DNA of 49,814 nt from Actinomycetota bacterium (GTDB lineage: Bacteria > Actinomycetota > Nitriliruptoria > Nitriliruptorales > Nitriliruptoraceae): NCBI GenBank assembly GCA_017852335.1, contig JAFMLG010000006.1, positions 1 to 49,814 of the forward strand, in the 5' to 3' direction. The notes below the pieces were generated by a model. That model was not told where the DNA came from. It saw only the letters and a program-made list of their open reading frames with translations, and did no database searches. A program made the position numbers and the translations under genes. Below, one piece after another: positions 25,602 through 33,903 of the stretch; position 1 is the stretch's first letter; each line of letters opens with the position of its first letter.

Positions 25602-27197
25602 GTGTCCGACCCCGAGGCGGACCGCCGGGAGCTCCTCGCCCGGTACCTCACCGACCCGGACGGCGACGTCTTCGCCCTGGTCGGCCTGCCCGAGGTCGTG
25701 AAGGGCGCGGTCTTCGCCCGGTACTCCCGCTCGGCCTCCGGGGTGAAGGACCTGCTCGCCGAGGAGTTCGCCGGGGACCTCGGCGGCGGCGGCGCCGAGC
25801 GGGCCAGCGCCCTGTACGAGAAGGTGTTCGGCGACTACGGCGACGACTCGGTCGCGCAGCTCGGCGGGGCCCACGTCGCCCTCGAGAACGTCTCGAACGT
25901 CGTCACGAAGCGGATCGAGTGGGGCCGGCTGGCGGCCTACCTGGAGCAGTCGACCCGGTACGTCGCGTACGACCGGCCGGTGGCCGGCCGGTGGCGGTAC
26001 CACCGCGAGGCCGACGTCATGGCCTCGCGTCACGCCGCGCGGTACGAGGAGGTGCTCGACCACCTCTTCGCGACGTACGCCGCGGCCCTCCCCGTCATGC
26101 GCGAGCACGTCCGGGCCCGGTGGCCCCTGACCGCCGGGACGTCCGAGAGCGCGTGGCGGGCCGCGACCCGGGCCAAGGCCCTCGACCTGCTCCGCGGCCT
26201 GCTCCCGGCCGCGACCGAGGCCAACGTCGGCATGTTCGCGAGCGGGCAGTCCTACGAGCTGCTGCTGCTCCGGCTGGCGGCCGATCCGCTGCCCGAGGCG
26301 CGGGCGCTCGGCGCCGCGCTGCTCGCCCAGCTCAGGGCCGTCATCCCGTCCTTCGTCAGCCGGGTCGACCGCCCCGACCGCGGCCACGTCTGGCGCGACC
26401 ATCTCGCCCGTACGCGGGCGGACACGCGGGCGCTGGCGGCGCGGCACGTCGTCGCGGACCCGGCCCCGGTCGCACCCGTCGAGCTGGTCGACTGGTGGCC
26501 GCGGGACCCGGTCGACGCGGAGGTCGCGGTCGTCGTCGGGGCGCTGCTCCCGCACACGACGGTGGGGGAGCGGCAGCTCGAGGCCCAGGTCAGGACCTGG
26601 CCGGCCGAGCAGCGCGCCGAGGTGCTGCGCGCGTACGTCGGCGAGCGGGTGAACCGTCGTCACCGTCCGGGGCGCGCCCTGGAGCGGGTCACCTACCGGT
26701 TCGACGTGCTGAGCGACTACGGCGGGTTCCGCGACCTCCAGCGCCACCGCATGTGCACGATCGAGTGGCAGGACCTCACCGTCGCCCACGGCTACGACAC
26801 GCCGCCGGAGGTCGAGGAGGCCGGCCTCGGGCCGGTCTGGCACGACGCGATGGCCCGGGCGGCCGACCTGTTCCACGCGCTCCGCACCGAGCTGCCCGAC
26901 GCGGCCCAGTACGTCGTCCCGTTCGCGTCGCGGGTCCGGTGGACCATCCAGATCAACGCCCGCGCCGCGATGCAGATGCTCGAGCTGCGCAGCCAGCCGC
27001 AGGGGCACCCGCAGTACCGCCGCGTCGTCCAGGACATGCACCGGGCGATCCGCGACGTCGCCGGCCACGTCGCGGTCGCGGACGCGATGGTGCACGTCGA
27101 CCACGGGGTCGGTGACCTGGAGCGGCTGGCGTCGGAGGAGGCGCTCGAGGCCCGTCGCGCGGCGCGCCGCCCCGGTCCCGAGGGGTCCGGCGAGTAG
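25602..27197 (+). CDS. Tandem ThyX-like (FAD-dependent thymidylate synthase family) protein
   Basis: A 531-residue protein in the place where mycobacteria have thyX (just before dapA). ThyX is ~220-250 residues; this one has two ThyX-like halves. Half 1 has YGDDSVAQLGGAHVALENVS (~78-97) and WGRLAAYLEQSTRY (107-120). Aligned with the ThyX motif RHRxxSxNExSxRY it keeps R109, E115, S117, R119 and Y120 but loses the first Arg, the His, the first Ser and the Asn. Half 2 keeps R381-H382-R383 but continues MCTIEWQDLT, losing the second half of the motif. QINARAAMQMLELR (~451-464) resembles the ThyX C-terminal helix. So each half keeps the part the other lost. It may be a one-chain pseudo-dimer or a FAD-binding relative with another job. 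GTG 25602 follows GGAGGGGG. Confidence 0.75.
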   Translation: MSDPEADRRELLARYLTDPDGDVFALVGLPEVVKGAVFARYSRSASGVKDLLAEEFAGDLGGGGAERASALYEKVFGDYGDDSVAQLGGAHVALENVSNVVTKRIEWGRLAAYLEQSTRYVAYDRPVAGRWRYHREADVMASRHAARYEEVLDHLFATYAAALPVMREHVRARWPLTAGTSESAWRAATRAKALDLLRGLLPAATEANVGMFASGQSYELLLLRLAADPLPEARALGAALLAQLRAVIPSFVSRVDRPDRGHVWRDHLARTRADTRALAARHVVADPAPVAPVELVDWWPRDPVDAEVAVVVGALLPHTTVGERQLEAQVRTWPAEQRAEVLRAYVGERVNRRHRPGRALERVTYRFDVLSDYGGFRDLQRHRMCTIEWQDLTVAHGYDTPPEVEEAGLGPVWHDAMARAADLFHALRTELPDAAQYVVPFASRVRWTIQINARAAMQMLELRSQPQGHPQYRRVVQDMHRAIRDVAGHVAVADAMVHVDHGVGDLERLASEEALEARRAARRPGPEGSGE

Positions 27198-27200
27198 GCT
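27195..27200 (+). promoter_or_regulatory. -10 element TAGGCT for dapA
   Basis: TAGGCT, whose TAG is the stop codon of the ThyX-like gene. It lies 42 nt before the dapA ATG. Confidence 0.5.
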
Positions 27201-27242
27201 CCGCCCGCGGCGCGCACGCGTCGACGGCGATCTCGAGGACGC

Positions 27243-28163
27243 ATGGCGGCTCGGACCGGCGCTGACGCGGTCGGACGCGTCGTGACCGCGATGGTCACCC
27301 CGCTGACCCCCGACGGCGCCCTCGACCTCGACGGCGCGGCCGTCCTCGCCCGCCACCTCGTCGCCACCGGCTCGGACGGCCTCGTCGTCGGCGGGACGAC
27401 CGGCGAGTCGCCGACCCTCCGCGAGGAGGAGCTCTGGGAGCTCGTCGCCGCGGTGCGCGGTGCGGTCGGGGACGCGGCGCGCGTCGTGGTCGGGACCGGG
27501 ACGAACGACACCGCCCGGACGATCGCCCGGACCGTGCGCGCGGCCGAGGTCGGGGCCGACGCGGCCCTCGTCGTGACGCCGTACTACAACCGGCCGTCGC
27601 AGGCCGGGCTCCGGGCGCACTTCCGGGCCGTCGCCGACGCGACCGACCTCCCGCTGCTGCTCTACGACATCCCCGCGCGGACCGGGCGCGAGCTCGCGCC
27701 GGGGACCCTCGTCGACCTCGCGGCCGTCCCGACGATCGTCGGCGTCAAGGACGCCACCGGGGATCTCGGGAAGGCCGGCGACACGCTGGTCGCGACCCGG
27801 GGTGCGCCGGGCGGGTTCGCGCTGTGGTCCGGCGCCGACGAGGTCAACCTGCCGCTGCTCGCGCTCGGTGCCGTCGGCGTCGTCTCGGTCTCGGCCCACC
27901 TCGCCGGGCCCGAGCTCGCCGAGACGGTCCGGGTCGTCGACGTCGACCCGGACCGGGCCCGGACGCTGCACCTCCGCTGCCTGCCGCTCCACCGGGCGCT
28001 GTTCCTCGAGCCGAACCCCGGGCCGCTCAAGGCCCTGCTCGCGGCCCGCGGACTGCCGGCCGGGCCGCTGCGGCCGCCGCTGGCGCTGCCGGAGCCGGAC
28101 GTCGTCGCGCACGGTCTCGCCGCGCTCGAGGCGGTCGAGCGGGCCCGCGGGGACGCGGCGTGA
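27243..28163 (+). CDS. dapA: 4-hydroxy-tetrahydrodipicolinate synthase
   Basis: Condenses pyruvate with aspartate semialdehyde, the first committed step to diaminopimelate. The 306-residue TIM barrel has GTTGESPTL, VTPYYNRP (Y114/Y115), catalytic Y141 in LLYDIPARTG, Schiff-base K169 in GVKDATGD, and the closing LPLHRALFLEPNPGPLKALL. ATG 27243 has a GAGGA site. It is translationally coupled to rnj by a GTGA overlap, as dapA and the RNase J gene are adjacent in mycobacteria. Confidence 0.97.
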   Translation: MAARTGADAVGRVVTAMVTPLTPDGALDLDGAAVLARHLVATGSDGLVVGGTTGESPTLREEELWELVAAVRGAVGDAARVVVGTGTNDTARTIARTVRAAEVGADAALVVTPYYNRPSQAGLRAHFRAVADATDLPLLLYDIPARTGRELAPGTLVDLAAVPTIVGVKDATGDLGKAGDTLVATRGAPGGFALWSGADEVNLPLLALGAVGVVSVSAHLAGPELAETVRVVDVDPDRARTLHLRCLPLHRALFLEPNPGPLKALLAARGLPAGPLRPPLALPEPDVVAHGLAALEAVERARGDAA

Positions 28164-29860
28164 GCCGCTCCCGCGTCCGCACCCGGGGTGCGGCGGCGAC
28201 GCACCCGCCGGTCGAGGTCACGTTCCTCGGGGGGCTCGGGGCGATCGGTCGGAACATGGCGACGATCGAGGTCGACGGACGCGTCGCCGTCGTCGACGTC
28301 GGCGTGCTCTTCCCCGACGCCGAGCACCTCGGCGTGGACCTCATCCTCCCGGACTGGGGCTGGCTGGTCGAGCGCGGTGACGACGTGGAGGCCGTCTTCC
28401 TGACCCACGGACACCTCGACCACATCGGCGCGCTGCCGCACCTGCTGCGGGACCTCGGACGGTCGGTCCCCGTCTACGGCTCGCGGCTGACGCTGGCGTT
28501 CGTCGCGTCGAACCTCGCGGAGTGGCCCGACCTGCCCGAGCCGGACCTCCGCGAGGTCGTCCCGGGCTCGACCGTGACGCACGCCCCGTTCGAGGTCGAG
28601 GTCGTCCAGGTCGCGCACTCGATCCCCGACGGCTGCGCCTTCGCGTTCCACACGCCCCACGGGACGATCGTGCACACGGGCGACATCAAGCTGGACCAGA
28701 CACCGGTCGACGGGCTGCCGACCGACCTCGCCCACCTCGCCCGCATCGGGGACCGCGGGGTCGCGCTGCTGCTGGCGGACTCGACCAACGCCGAGGTCCG
28801 CGGCCACGTCCCGAGCGAGCGCAGCGTCGCCCCGGCGATCAGAGAGGCGCTGGCCGGCGCCGACGGCCTCGTCGTCGTCGCCTCCTTCGCGTCGCACGTC
28901 CACCGGATCCAGCAGATCCTCGACGAGGCGCTCGCGGTCGGCCGCCGACCCGTGTTCGTCGGCCGCTCGATGGTCGGGAACATGGGCATCGCGCGCGAGC
29001 TCGGCTACCTCGAGTTCGACCCCGACCTCGAGGTCCCGCTGGACGACGTCGACCGCCACGACCCGTCCGAGCTGGTCGTCATCGCGACCGGGTCGCAGGG
29101 CGAGCCGTTCAGCGCGCTGAGCCGGATGGCCGCCGGCGACCATCGCCAGGTCTCGCTGGGTCCCGGCGACCTCGTCATCTTCGCCTCGAGCCTCATCCCC
29201 GGGAACGAGACGGCGGTGTTCCGCTCGATCAACGGTCTCGCGCGCCGAGGTGTCGACGTCGTCCACGGCGGCGTGGCGAACGTCCACGTCTCGGGCCACG
29301 CCGCCGCCGACGACCTCGCGATCATCCACAACGTCCTCGAGCCGGAGTGGGTCGTCCCGGTCCACGGCGAGCACCGGCACCTCGCCGCGCACCGACGCAT
29401 CGCGATCGGGACCGGCTGCCTGCCCGACCACGTCCTGATCTGCGAGGACGGCGACCGCGTCCTGCTCGAGGGCGGGGAGGTCCGTCGGGGCGACCCGGTC
29501 CCGACCAGTCACGTCTACGTCGACGGACTCCTGCCGGACGTCGGACCGGCGATGCTGCGCGACCGGCGGCGCCTGGGCGAGGACGGCGTCTGCATCGCCG
29601 TGGTCACCGTCGACACGCGCGAGCGGGAGCGGGCGGCGGACGCCGTGGTCACCCAGCGCGGGCTCGTGCTGGGCGAGCACGTCGAGGACCTCCTGACCGC
29701 GGCCCGGCGGGCCGTGGACGCCGCGATCGACGGGCTCCCCGCGGCACGGCTCGGGGACACGACGGCCGTGCAGCGCGAGGTCGTCCAGACGCTGGCGCGG
29801 TTCTGGAAGCGGGAGACCGGACGACGCCCGGTCATCCTCCCGATCGTCCAGGAGCTCTGA
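28160..29860 (+). CDS. rnj: Ribonuclease J
   Basis: Metallo-beta-lactamase/beta-CASP nuclease with 5'-3' exo- and endoribonuclease activity in mRNA decay and rRNA maturation. The 566-residue protein has the zinc motif H83-G-H-L-D-H88, later ligands in VAHSIPD and HTGDIKLD, the beta-CASP motifs ATGSQGEP and HVSGHA, and a C-terminal domain ending VILPIVQEL. GTG 28160 overlaps the dapA stop. With pnp and the PPR-like gene nearby, this part of the window is rich in RNA-turnover functions. Confidence 0.97.
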   Translation: MSRSRVRTRGAAATHPPVEVTFLGGLGAIGRNMATIEVDGRVAVVDVGVLFPDAEHLGVDLILPDWGWLVERGDDVEAVFLTHGHLDHIGALPHLLRDLGRSVPVYGSRLTLAFVASNLAEWPDLPEPDLREVVPGSTVTHAPFEVEVVQVAHSIPDGCAFAFHTPHGTIVHTGDIKLDQTPVDGLPTDLAHLARIGDRGVALLLADSTNAEVRGHVPSERSVAPAIREALAGADGLVVVASFASHVHRIQQILDEALAVGRRPVFVGRSMVGNMGIARELGYLEFDPDLEVPLDDVDRHDPSELVVIATGSQGEPFSALSRMAAGDHRQVSLGPGDLVIFASSLIPGNETAVFRSINGLARRGVDVVHGGVANVHVSGHAAADDLAIIHNVLEPEWVVPVHGEHRHLAAHRRIAIGTGCLPDHVLICEDGDRVLLEGGEVRRGDPVPTSHVYVDGLLPDVGPAMLRDRRRLGEDGVCIAVVTVDTRERERAADAVVTQRGLVLGEHVEDLLTAARRAVDAAIDGLPAARLGDTTAVQREVVQTLARFWKRETGRRPVILPIVQEL

Positions 29861-29870
29861 GCGCGTCGCC

Positions 29871-29887
29871 GCCCCCTCCGCGGGGGC
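29871..29887 (+). terminator. Hairpin after rnj
   Basis: GCCCCC-TCCGC-GGGGGC, a 6-bp stem 10 nt after the rnj stop, before the ftsK promoter. No T tract. Confidence 0.35.
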
Positions 29888-29931
29888 CGTCCGGACGACA
29901 TCGGTGGAGTTCCACGGCTGGGGTCCAGCGG

Positions 29932-29937
29932 TAGCCT
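29932..29937 (+). promoter_or_regulatory. -10 element TAGCCT for ftsK
   Basis: TAGCCT, 28 nt before the ftsK ATG. A small inverted repeat GTGGA-GT-TCCAC lies about 15 nt upstream. Confidence 0.45.
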
Positions 29938-29965
29938 GCGGCCGGTACCGGCCCGGGGGACGTGA

Positions 29966-32569
29966 ATGGCGCAGCGTGCCCGCGGGTCCGCGGCGACCCG
30001 GCGCGCTCCGAGGGGCGGCGGGAGGTCCGCCGCGAAGGGGAACGCGAAGGGCGCCGGGAAGCGCGGCGGCCGTGAGGGCCGCACCGCGCGGGGCGCCGAC
30101 CGCTCGGGGCCGGGCCCGCTGCGCCGGGCCCTCGCCGCGGTCGGGTCCCAGCTCGCGGAGCGGCGGCGCGACCTGCTCGGCGTCCTGCTGCTGCTGACCG
30201 GCGTCCTGCTCGGTCTCGCGATCCACCTCGACGCCGCCGGGCCCGTCGGGGCGGGGATGGCCTGGCTCGCCGTCGCCCTCACGGGGCTCGCGGCCTACCT
30301 CCTGGCGCCGGCGCTGGTCGCCGGCGGGGTCCTGCTCGTCCTCGGGCGGCCCGGCCGCGAGGTCGGTCGCGTCGCCGTCGGCGGCGCGCTGACCGCGGTC
30401 GGCCTGCTCGCGGCCCTCCATCTCGCGGCCGACGTCCCGCCGCCGGGGGCGCTGCCGGGAGCCACCGGGTCCGCGGCCGACGCGGCGATCCGGGGCGGTG
30501 GCGCCGTCGGCTGGCTCGTCGCCGCCCCGCTGGACCTCGCGCTGTCGCGGACCGGGGCCTGGGTCGCGGTCGTCGCGGTGCTCGTCCTCGGCCTCCTCGT
30601 CGTCGGCCGCATCGAGCTCCGCACCGTCCTGGGCGGGGTCGGACGTCTCCTCGGCCGCGCCGGCGGCGGACTGGCCGGGGCGGGGTCCGGCGCCGCCGCC
30701 CGCCTGCGCGCCCGCGCCGCCGCGGACGCGACCGCGGCGTCCGGTCCGATGGCCGTCCCCCCGCCGCCGGTCGAGCCGGTCGACCCGTTCGCCGTCGACC
30801 CGGTCCTCGACGAGCCGGCGGCGTTCCCGGTGCCCTGGGCCGAGGACGACGCCGCGGACGCGACCGACGCGGACGCGACCGGCGCGGACGCGATCGATCC
30901 CGACGCGACGCGAGAGATCCCGGTCGTCGGGGCGGACGGGGACCCGGCGGTCGTCGACACGGCGCCGCTCCCCGTCGAGGCGGTCACCGAGGCCGACGGC
31001 GGGTCCGCGGACGATGCGGTCGACGCCGACGGTGCCGGGGACGAGCGCCCGCAGCGGGCCCGTCGCATCCTCCCGCCCGGTGAGCGACCGCCGTACGAGC
31101 TGCCCCCGATGGACCTCCTCGCCGCCGGTCGTCCGGGCGGCGGCGACGCGGCCGGGGCCGAGGGCCAGGCCCGCGCGCTCCAGGACACCTTCACGCAGTT
31201 CGGCATCGACGCCCGCGTCGCGCGGACCTCGCGGGGTCCGACCGTGACCCGGTTCGAGGTCGAGGTCGGCCCGGGCGTGAAGGTCGCGAAGGTCGTGTCG
31301 CTGAGCGACGACATCGCGTACGCGCTGGCCGCCCCCGACGTCCGCATCGTCGCCCCGATCCCGGGCAAGTCCGCCATCGGCATCGAGGTCCCGAACCAGA
31401 AGCGGGACCTCATCGCGCTCGGGGACGTGCTGCGCAGCGACCCGGCCCGGCGGGACGAGCATCCGCTCTCCGTCGCGATCGGCGTCGACATCGCCGGGGC
31501 GCCGGTCATGGTGAACCTCGCGACGATGCCGCACCTGCTGGTCTCGGGCTCGACGGGGTCGGGGAAGTCCGTGACCCTGAACGGGATGATCGCCTCGATC
31601 CTGATGCGGGCCCGGCCCGATCAGGTCCGGATGCTCCTGGTCGACCCGAAGCGCGTCGAGCTCGGCGTGTACGACGGCGCACCGCACCTGCTCGCCCCGG
31701 TCGTGACCGATCCGCGCCGGGCCGCGGACGCGGTCCAGTGGTGCGTGAAGGAGATGGAGCAGCGGTACGAGCTGCTGGCGCTCCTCGGGTTCCGGAACAT
31801 CGACGGCTACAACGACGCGTACGACCGCGGCGAGCTGGCCTCGCGGCCGGGGCCGGACGGCACCGAGATCGACCCGGTCCGGATGCCGTACGTCCTCCTC
31901 GTCATCGACGAGCTGGCCGACCTGATGCTGGTCGCCCCCCGCGACGTCGAGGACGCCATCTGCCGCATCGCGCAGATGGCCCGGGCGGTCGGCATCCACA
32001 TGGTCATCGCGACGCAGCGGCCGTCGGTCGACGTCATCACGGGGCTGATCAAGGCCAACATCCCGTCCCGGCTGGCCCTCGCGGTCGCGTCGCAGACGGA
32101 CTCGCGGACCATCCTCGACGCGGGCGGGGCCGAGAAGCTCGTCGGGCGGGGCGACATGCTGTTCCAGCCGGCCAGCCAGGGCAAGCCGTCACGCCTCCAG
32201 GGCTGCTGGGTCACCGAGGCCGAGATCGCCGAGGTCGTGCGGTTCTGCCGGACCCAGCGCGAGGCCGAGTACGACGACCGGATCGGTCAGGCGCAGGCCG
32301 GCGGCGGCGGTGCGGCCGGCGGCCGCGGGGGCGACGACGCGACCGACGAGGGCCTGCTCCGCCGCGCGGCCGAGCAGGTCGTCGAGAGCGGCCTCGGCTC
32401 GACCTCGATGCTGCAGCGCAAGCTCCGCATCGGGTTCGCGCGGGCCGGGCGGCTGATGGACGAGCTCGAGCAGGTCGGATGCGTCGGACCCAGCGAGGGC
32501 TCGAAGGCCCGCGAGGTGCTCTGGGACGAGGAGCGGCTCCGCGCCGCGCTCGAGGCCGGGCTGCTCTGA
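29966..32569 (+). CDS. ftsK: DNA translocase FtsK
   Basis: Membrane-anchored hexameric ATPase that pumps DNA through the division septum to resolve chromosome dimers. The 867-residue protein begins with a basic region. About four or five hydrophobic segments fall in residues ~70-220, followed by an Ala/Asp/Pro linker to ~365. The alpha/beta motor has PGKSAIGIEVPN, Walker A GSTGSGKSVTLN (K534), Walker B YVLLVIDELADLM and MVIATQRPSVDVITG. The C-terminal winged-helix gamma domain (from ~790), which reads KOPS sites, is intact. ATG 29966 has a GGGGGA site upstream. Confidence 0.97.
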   Translation: MAQRARGSAATRRAPRGGGRSAAKGNAKGAGKRGGREGRTARGADRSGPGPLRRALAAVGSQLAERRRDLLGVLLLLTGVLLGLAIHLDAAGPVGAGMAWLAVALTGLAAYLLAPALVAGGVLLVLGRPGREVGRVAVGGALTAVGLLAALHLAADVPPPGALPGATGSAADAAIRGGGAVGWLVAAPLDLALSRTGAWVAVVAVLVLGLLVVGRIELRTVLGGVGRLLGRAGGGLAGAGSGAAARLRARAAADATAASGPMAVPPPPVEPVDPFAVDPVLDEPAAFPVPWAEDDAADATDADATGADAIDPDATREIPVVGADGDPAVVDTAPLPVEAVTEADGGSADDAVDADGAGDERPQRARRILPPGERPPYELPPMDLLAAGRPGGGDAAGAEGQARALQDTFTQFGIDARVARTSRGPTVTRFEVEVGPGVKVAKVVSLSDDIAYALAAPDVRIVAPIPGKSAIGIEVPNQKRDLIALGDVLRSDPARRDEHPLSVAIGVDIAGAPVMVNLATMPHLLVSGSTGSGKSVTLNGMIASILMRARPDQVRMLLVDPKRVELGVYDGAPHLLAPVVTDPRRAADAVQWCVKEMEQRYELLALLGFRNIDGYNDAYDRGELASRPGPDGTEIDPVRMPYVLLVIDELADLMLVAPRDVEDAICRIAQMARAVGIHMVIATQRPSVDVITGLIKANIPSRLALAVASQTDSRTILDAGGAEKLVGRGDMLFQPASQGKPSRLQGCWVTEAEIAEVVRFCRTQREAEYDDRIGQAQAGGGGAAGGRGGDDATDEGLLRRAAEQVVESGLGSTSMLQRKLRIGFARAGRLMDELEQVGCVGPSEGSKAREVLWDEERLRAALEAGLL

Positions 32570-32615
32570 CGCGGATCGCCGCCCGCGTCGGCCCGTCCCG
32601 GGCGGACGGGGACCG

Positions 32616-32885
32616 TCAGCGCCAGCGGAACTCGCCGTCGGACTGCTCGCGCTCGCCCCGGAGCTGGCGGCGCAGGGTCCCGAACCCGGCGACGGCCCCG
32701 AGGCCGAGCAGCCCGTACAGCACCAGCGCGAGCTGATCGCGCGGCGACTCGGCGAGCGGCCGGCGGGTGCGCTCCTCGGCGGCGAGCACGGCCGTGTCCC
32801 CCGGCGTCGCGACGGCGACGGCGGGGGCGAGGAGGAGGGCGGCGGCGAGGGCGCCCGCGGCGGCCCGGTGTCGGAGCGTCGTCAT
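32616..32885 (-). CDS. Small exported/membrane hypothetical protein
   Basis: An 89-residue protein: a basic start (MTTLRHR), a hydrophobic signal stretch to AVAVATPG (~residue 28), a short polar segment rich in Glu and Arg, a second membrane helix (~52-68), and a charged tail ending DGEFRWR. It is therefore probably a small membrane protein with a periplasmic loop. No family is recognised. A TACCCT element ends 7 nt before ATG 32885, so the mRNA is probably leaderless. It lies between ftsK (converging, 46-nt gap) and the rodZ-like gene (divergent). Confidence 0.7.
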   Translation of the reverse strand: MTTLRHRAAAGALAAALLLAPAVAVATPGDTAVLAAEERTRRPLAESPRDQLALVLYGLLGLGAVAGFGTLRRQLRGEREQSDGEFRWR

Positions 32886-32892
32886 GGCGCGG

Positions 32893-32898
32893 AGGGTA
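32893..32898 (-). promoter_or_regulatory. -10 element TACCCT, leaderless start
   Basis: On the minus strand TACCCT, 7 nt, then ATG. The transcript start would fall at or next to the start codon. Confidence 0.5.
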
Positions 32899-32958
32899 CC
32901 GCCACGGACCGTCCGGGCCGGTGCGGCGGCCTCGCGCCCCGGGCCGCCCGCGACCACC

Positions 32959-32964
32959 TAGGCT
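32959..32964 (+). promoter_or_regulatory. -10 element TAGGCT for rodZ-like gene
   Basis: TAGGCT, 60 nt before ATG 33025, divergent from the element at 32893-32898. Confidence 0.45.
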
Positions 32965-33024
32965 CGTCGCGGCGGGTCCGGCGCGGCAGGGCGCCGACGG
33001 CGAGGATCCGGCGGGACCGGGCGC

Positions 33025-33825
33025 ATGGCCGGGGAGCGGGACGGGCGGTCGGACGCGGCGGCGGGCGTCGGCGCGACCCTCCGTGCTGCCCGGGAGGCCC
33101 GGGGCGCCTCCCTCCAGGACTGCGCGGCGGCGCTGCGCGCGCGCTCCGACCAGCTGCGGGCCCTCGAGGCCGGCGAACTCGCGGTGTTCGGCGGCGAGGT
33201 CTACGCCCGGGGGTTCGTGCGGTCGTACGCCCGGCTCCTCGAGGTCGAGCCCGGCCCGCTGCTCGCCGAACTCGGCGGGGCGGCGGTCGACGGCGTGCAG
33301 CACCTGCGGGAGCTGCCGACGGAGCGACGACCCGTCGACCGTCGGACCCCCGCCTGGGCGGTCGCGGCGGCGCTCGTCGTCGTGGGCGGCGCGGTCCTCG
33401 CGGGCGTGCTCCGCCTCGGGGCCGCCCGGACGCCGGACGCCGCCCCGCCGCCGTCGGTCCCGCGTCCGGCGACCGAGGAGCCGGCCGCGCCGGCGCCGTC
33501 CGCACCGGTCGCGCCGGCGCCGACGCCCGCCCCGGCGGCGGTCGCCCCCGTCGTCCTCGTCCTCACCCTGGAGGCGCCGTCCTGGCTCGAGGTGGTGGTC
33601 GACGGCGCCGCGGTCGAGCCGGGTCGGACCGCGCCGGCGGGTGAGACCCTCCGGTTCGAGGGGCAGGGCGTCGTCGTCGTCCGGTACGGGAACGCCGGCG
33701 GCGTCCGGGCCGAGCTGAACGGCGTCGACCTCGGACCCCAGGGCGCGTCGGGCCAGGTCGTCCGGCTCGGGTACGGGCCGGAGGGTCCGCTCGCGACGCC
33801 GCCCGACGCCGAGGTGGCGGGCTGA
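33025..33825 (+). CDS. rodZ: RodZ-like cell-shape protein (HTH_25 + DUF4115)
   Basis: A 266-residue bitopic membrane protein of the RodZ type. Residues ~14-90 form the cytoplasmic helix-turn-helix (GATLRAAREARGASLQDCAA, then GEVYARGFVRSYARLL), which in other bacteria binds MreB. One membrane helix falls at ~112-133. A Pro/Ala linker follows, then an outer DUF4115 domain (LTLEAPSWLEVVVDG...VRYGNAGGV) at ~175-255. The start at ATG 33025 fits the domain boundary. It is directly upstream of pgsA with its own promoter and a second one for pgsA. No mreB is in the window, so the partner cannot be judged here. Confidence 0.88.
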   Translation: MAGERDGRSDAAAGVGATLRAAREARGASLQDCAAALRARSDQLRALEAGELAVFGGEVYARGFVRSYARLLEVEPGPLLAELGGAAVDGVQHLRELPTERRPVDRRTPAWAVAAALVVVGGAVLAGVLRLGAARTPDAAPPPSVPRPATEEPAAPAPSAPVAPAPTPAPAAVAPVVLVLTLEAPSWLEVVVDGAAVEPGRTAPAGETLRFEGQGVVVVRYGNAGGVRAELNGVDLGPQGASGQVVRLGYGPEGPLATPPDAEVAG

Positions 33826-33845
33826 CCCGGCCCGCCGCGCGGGCC

Positions 33846-33851
33846 TAGGCT
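33846..33851 (+). promoter_or_regulatory. -10 element TAGGCT for pgsA
   Basis: TAGGCT in the short gap after the rodZ-like gene, 52 nt before GTG 33904. Confidence 0.45.
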
Positions 33852-33903
33852 CCCCGGCGATCCGCCCCGCCGCGCGGGGCCGCACCCGGTGGAGGGAGGC
33901 CCC

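Noticed and set aside
33174-33190. CGAAC...GTTCG resembling a LexA box inside the rodZ-like gene
   Set aside because: The gap is 7 bp instead of 4, and it lies within coding sequence.
33889-33903. Earlier GTG start for pgsA
   Set aside because: It overlaps the ribosome site GGAGGGAGG that serves GTG 33904 and adds only five residues.
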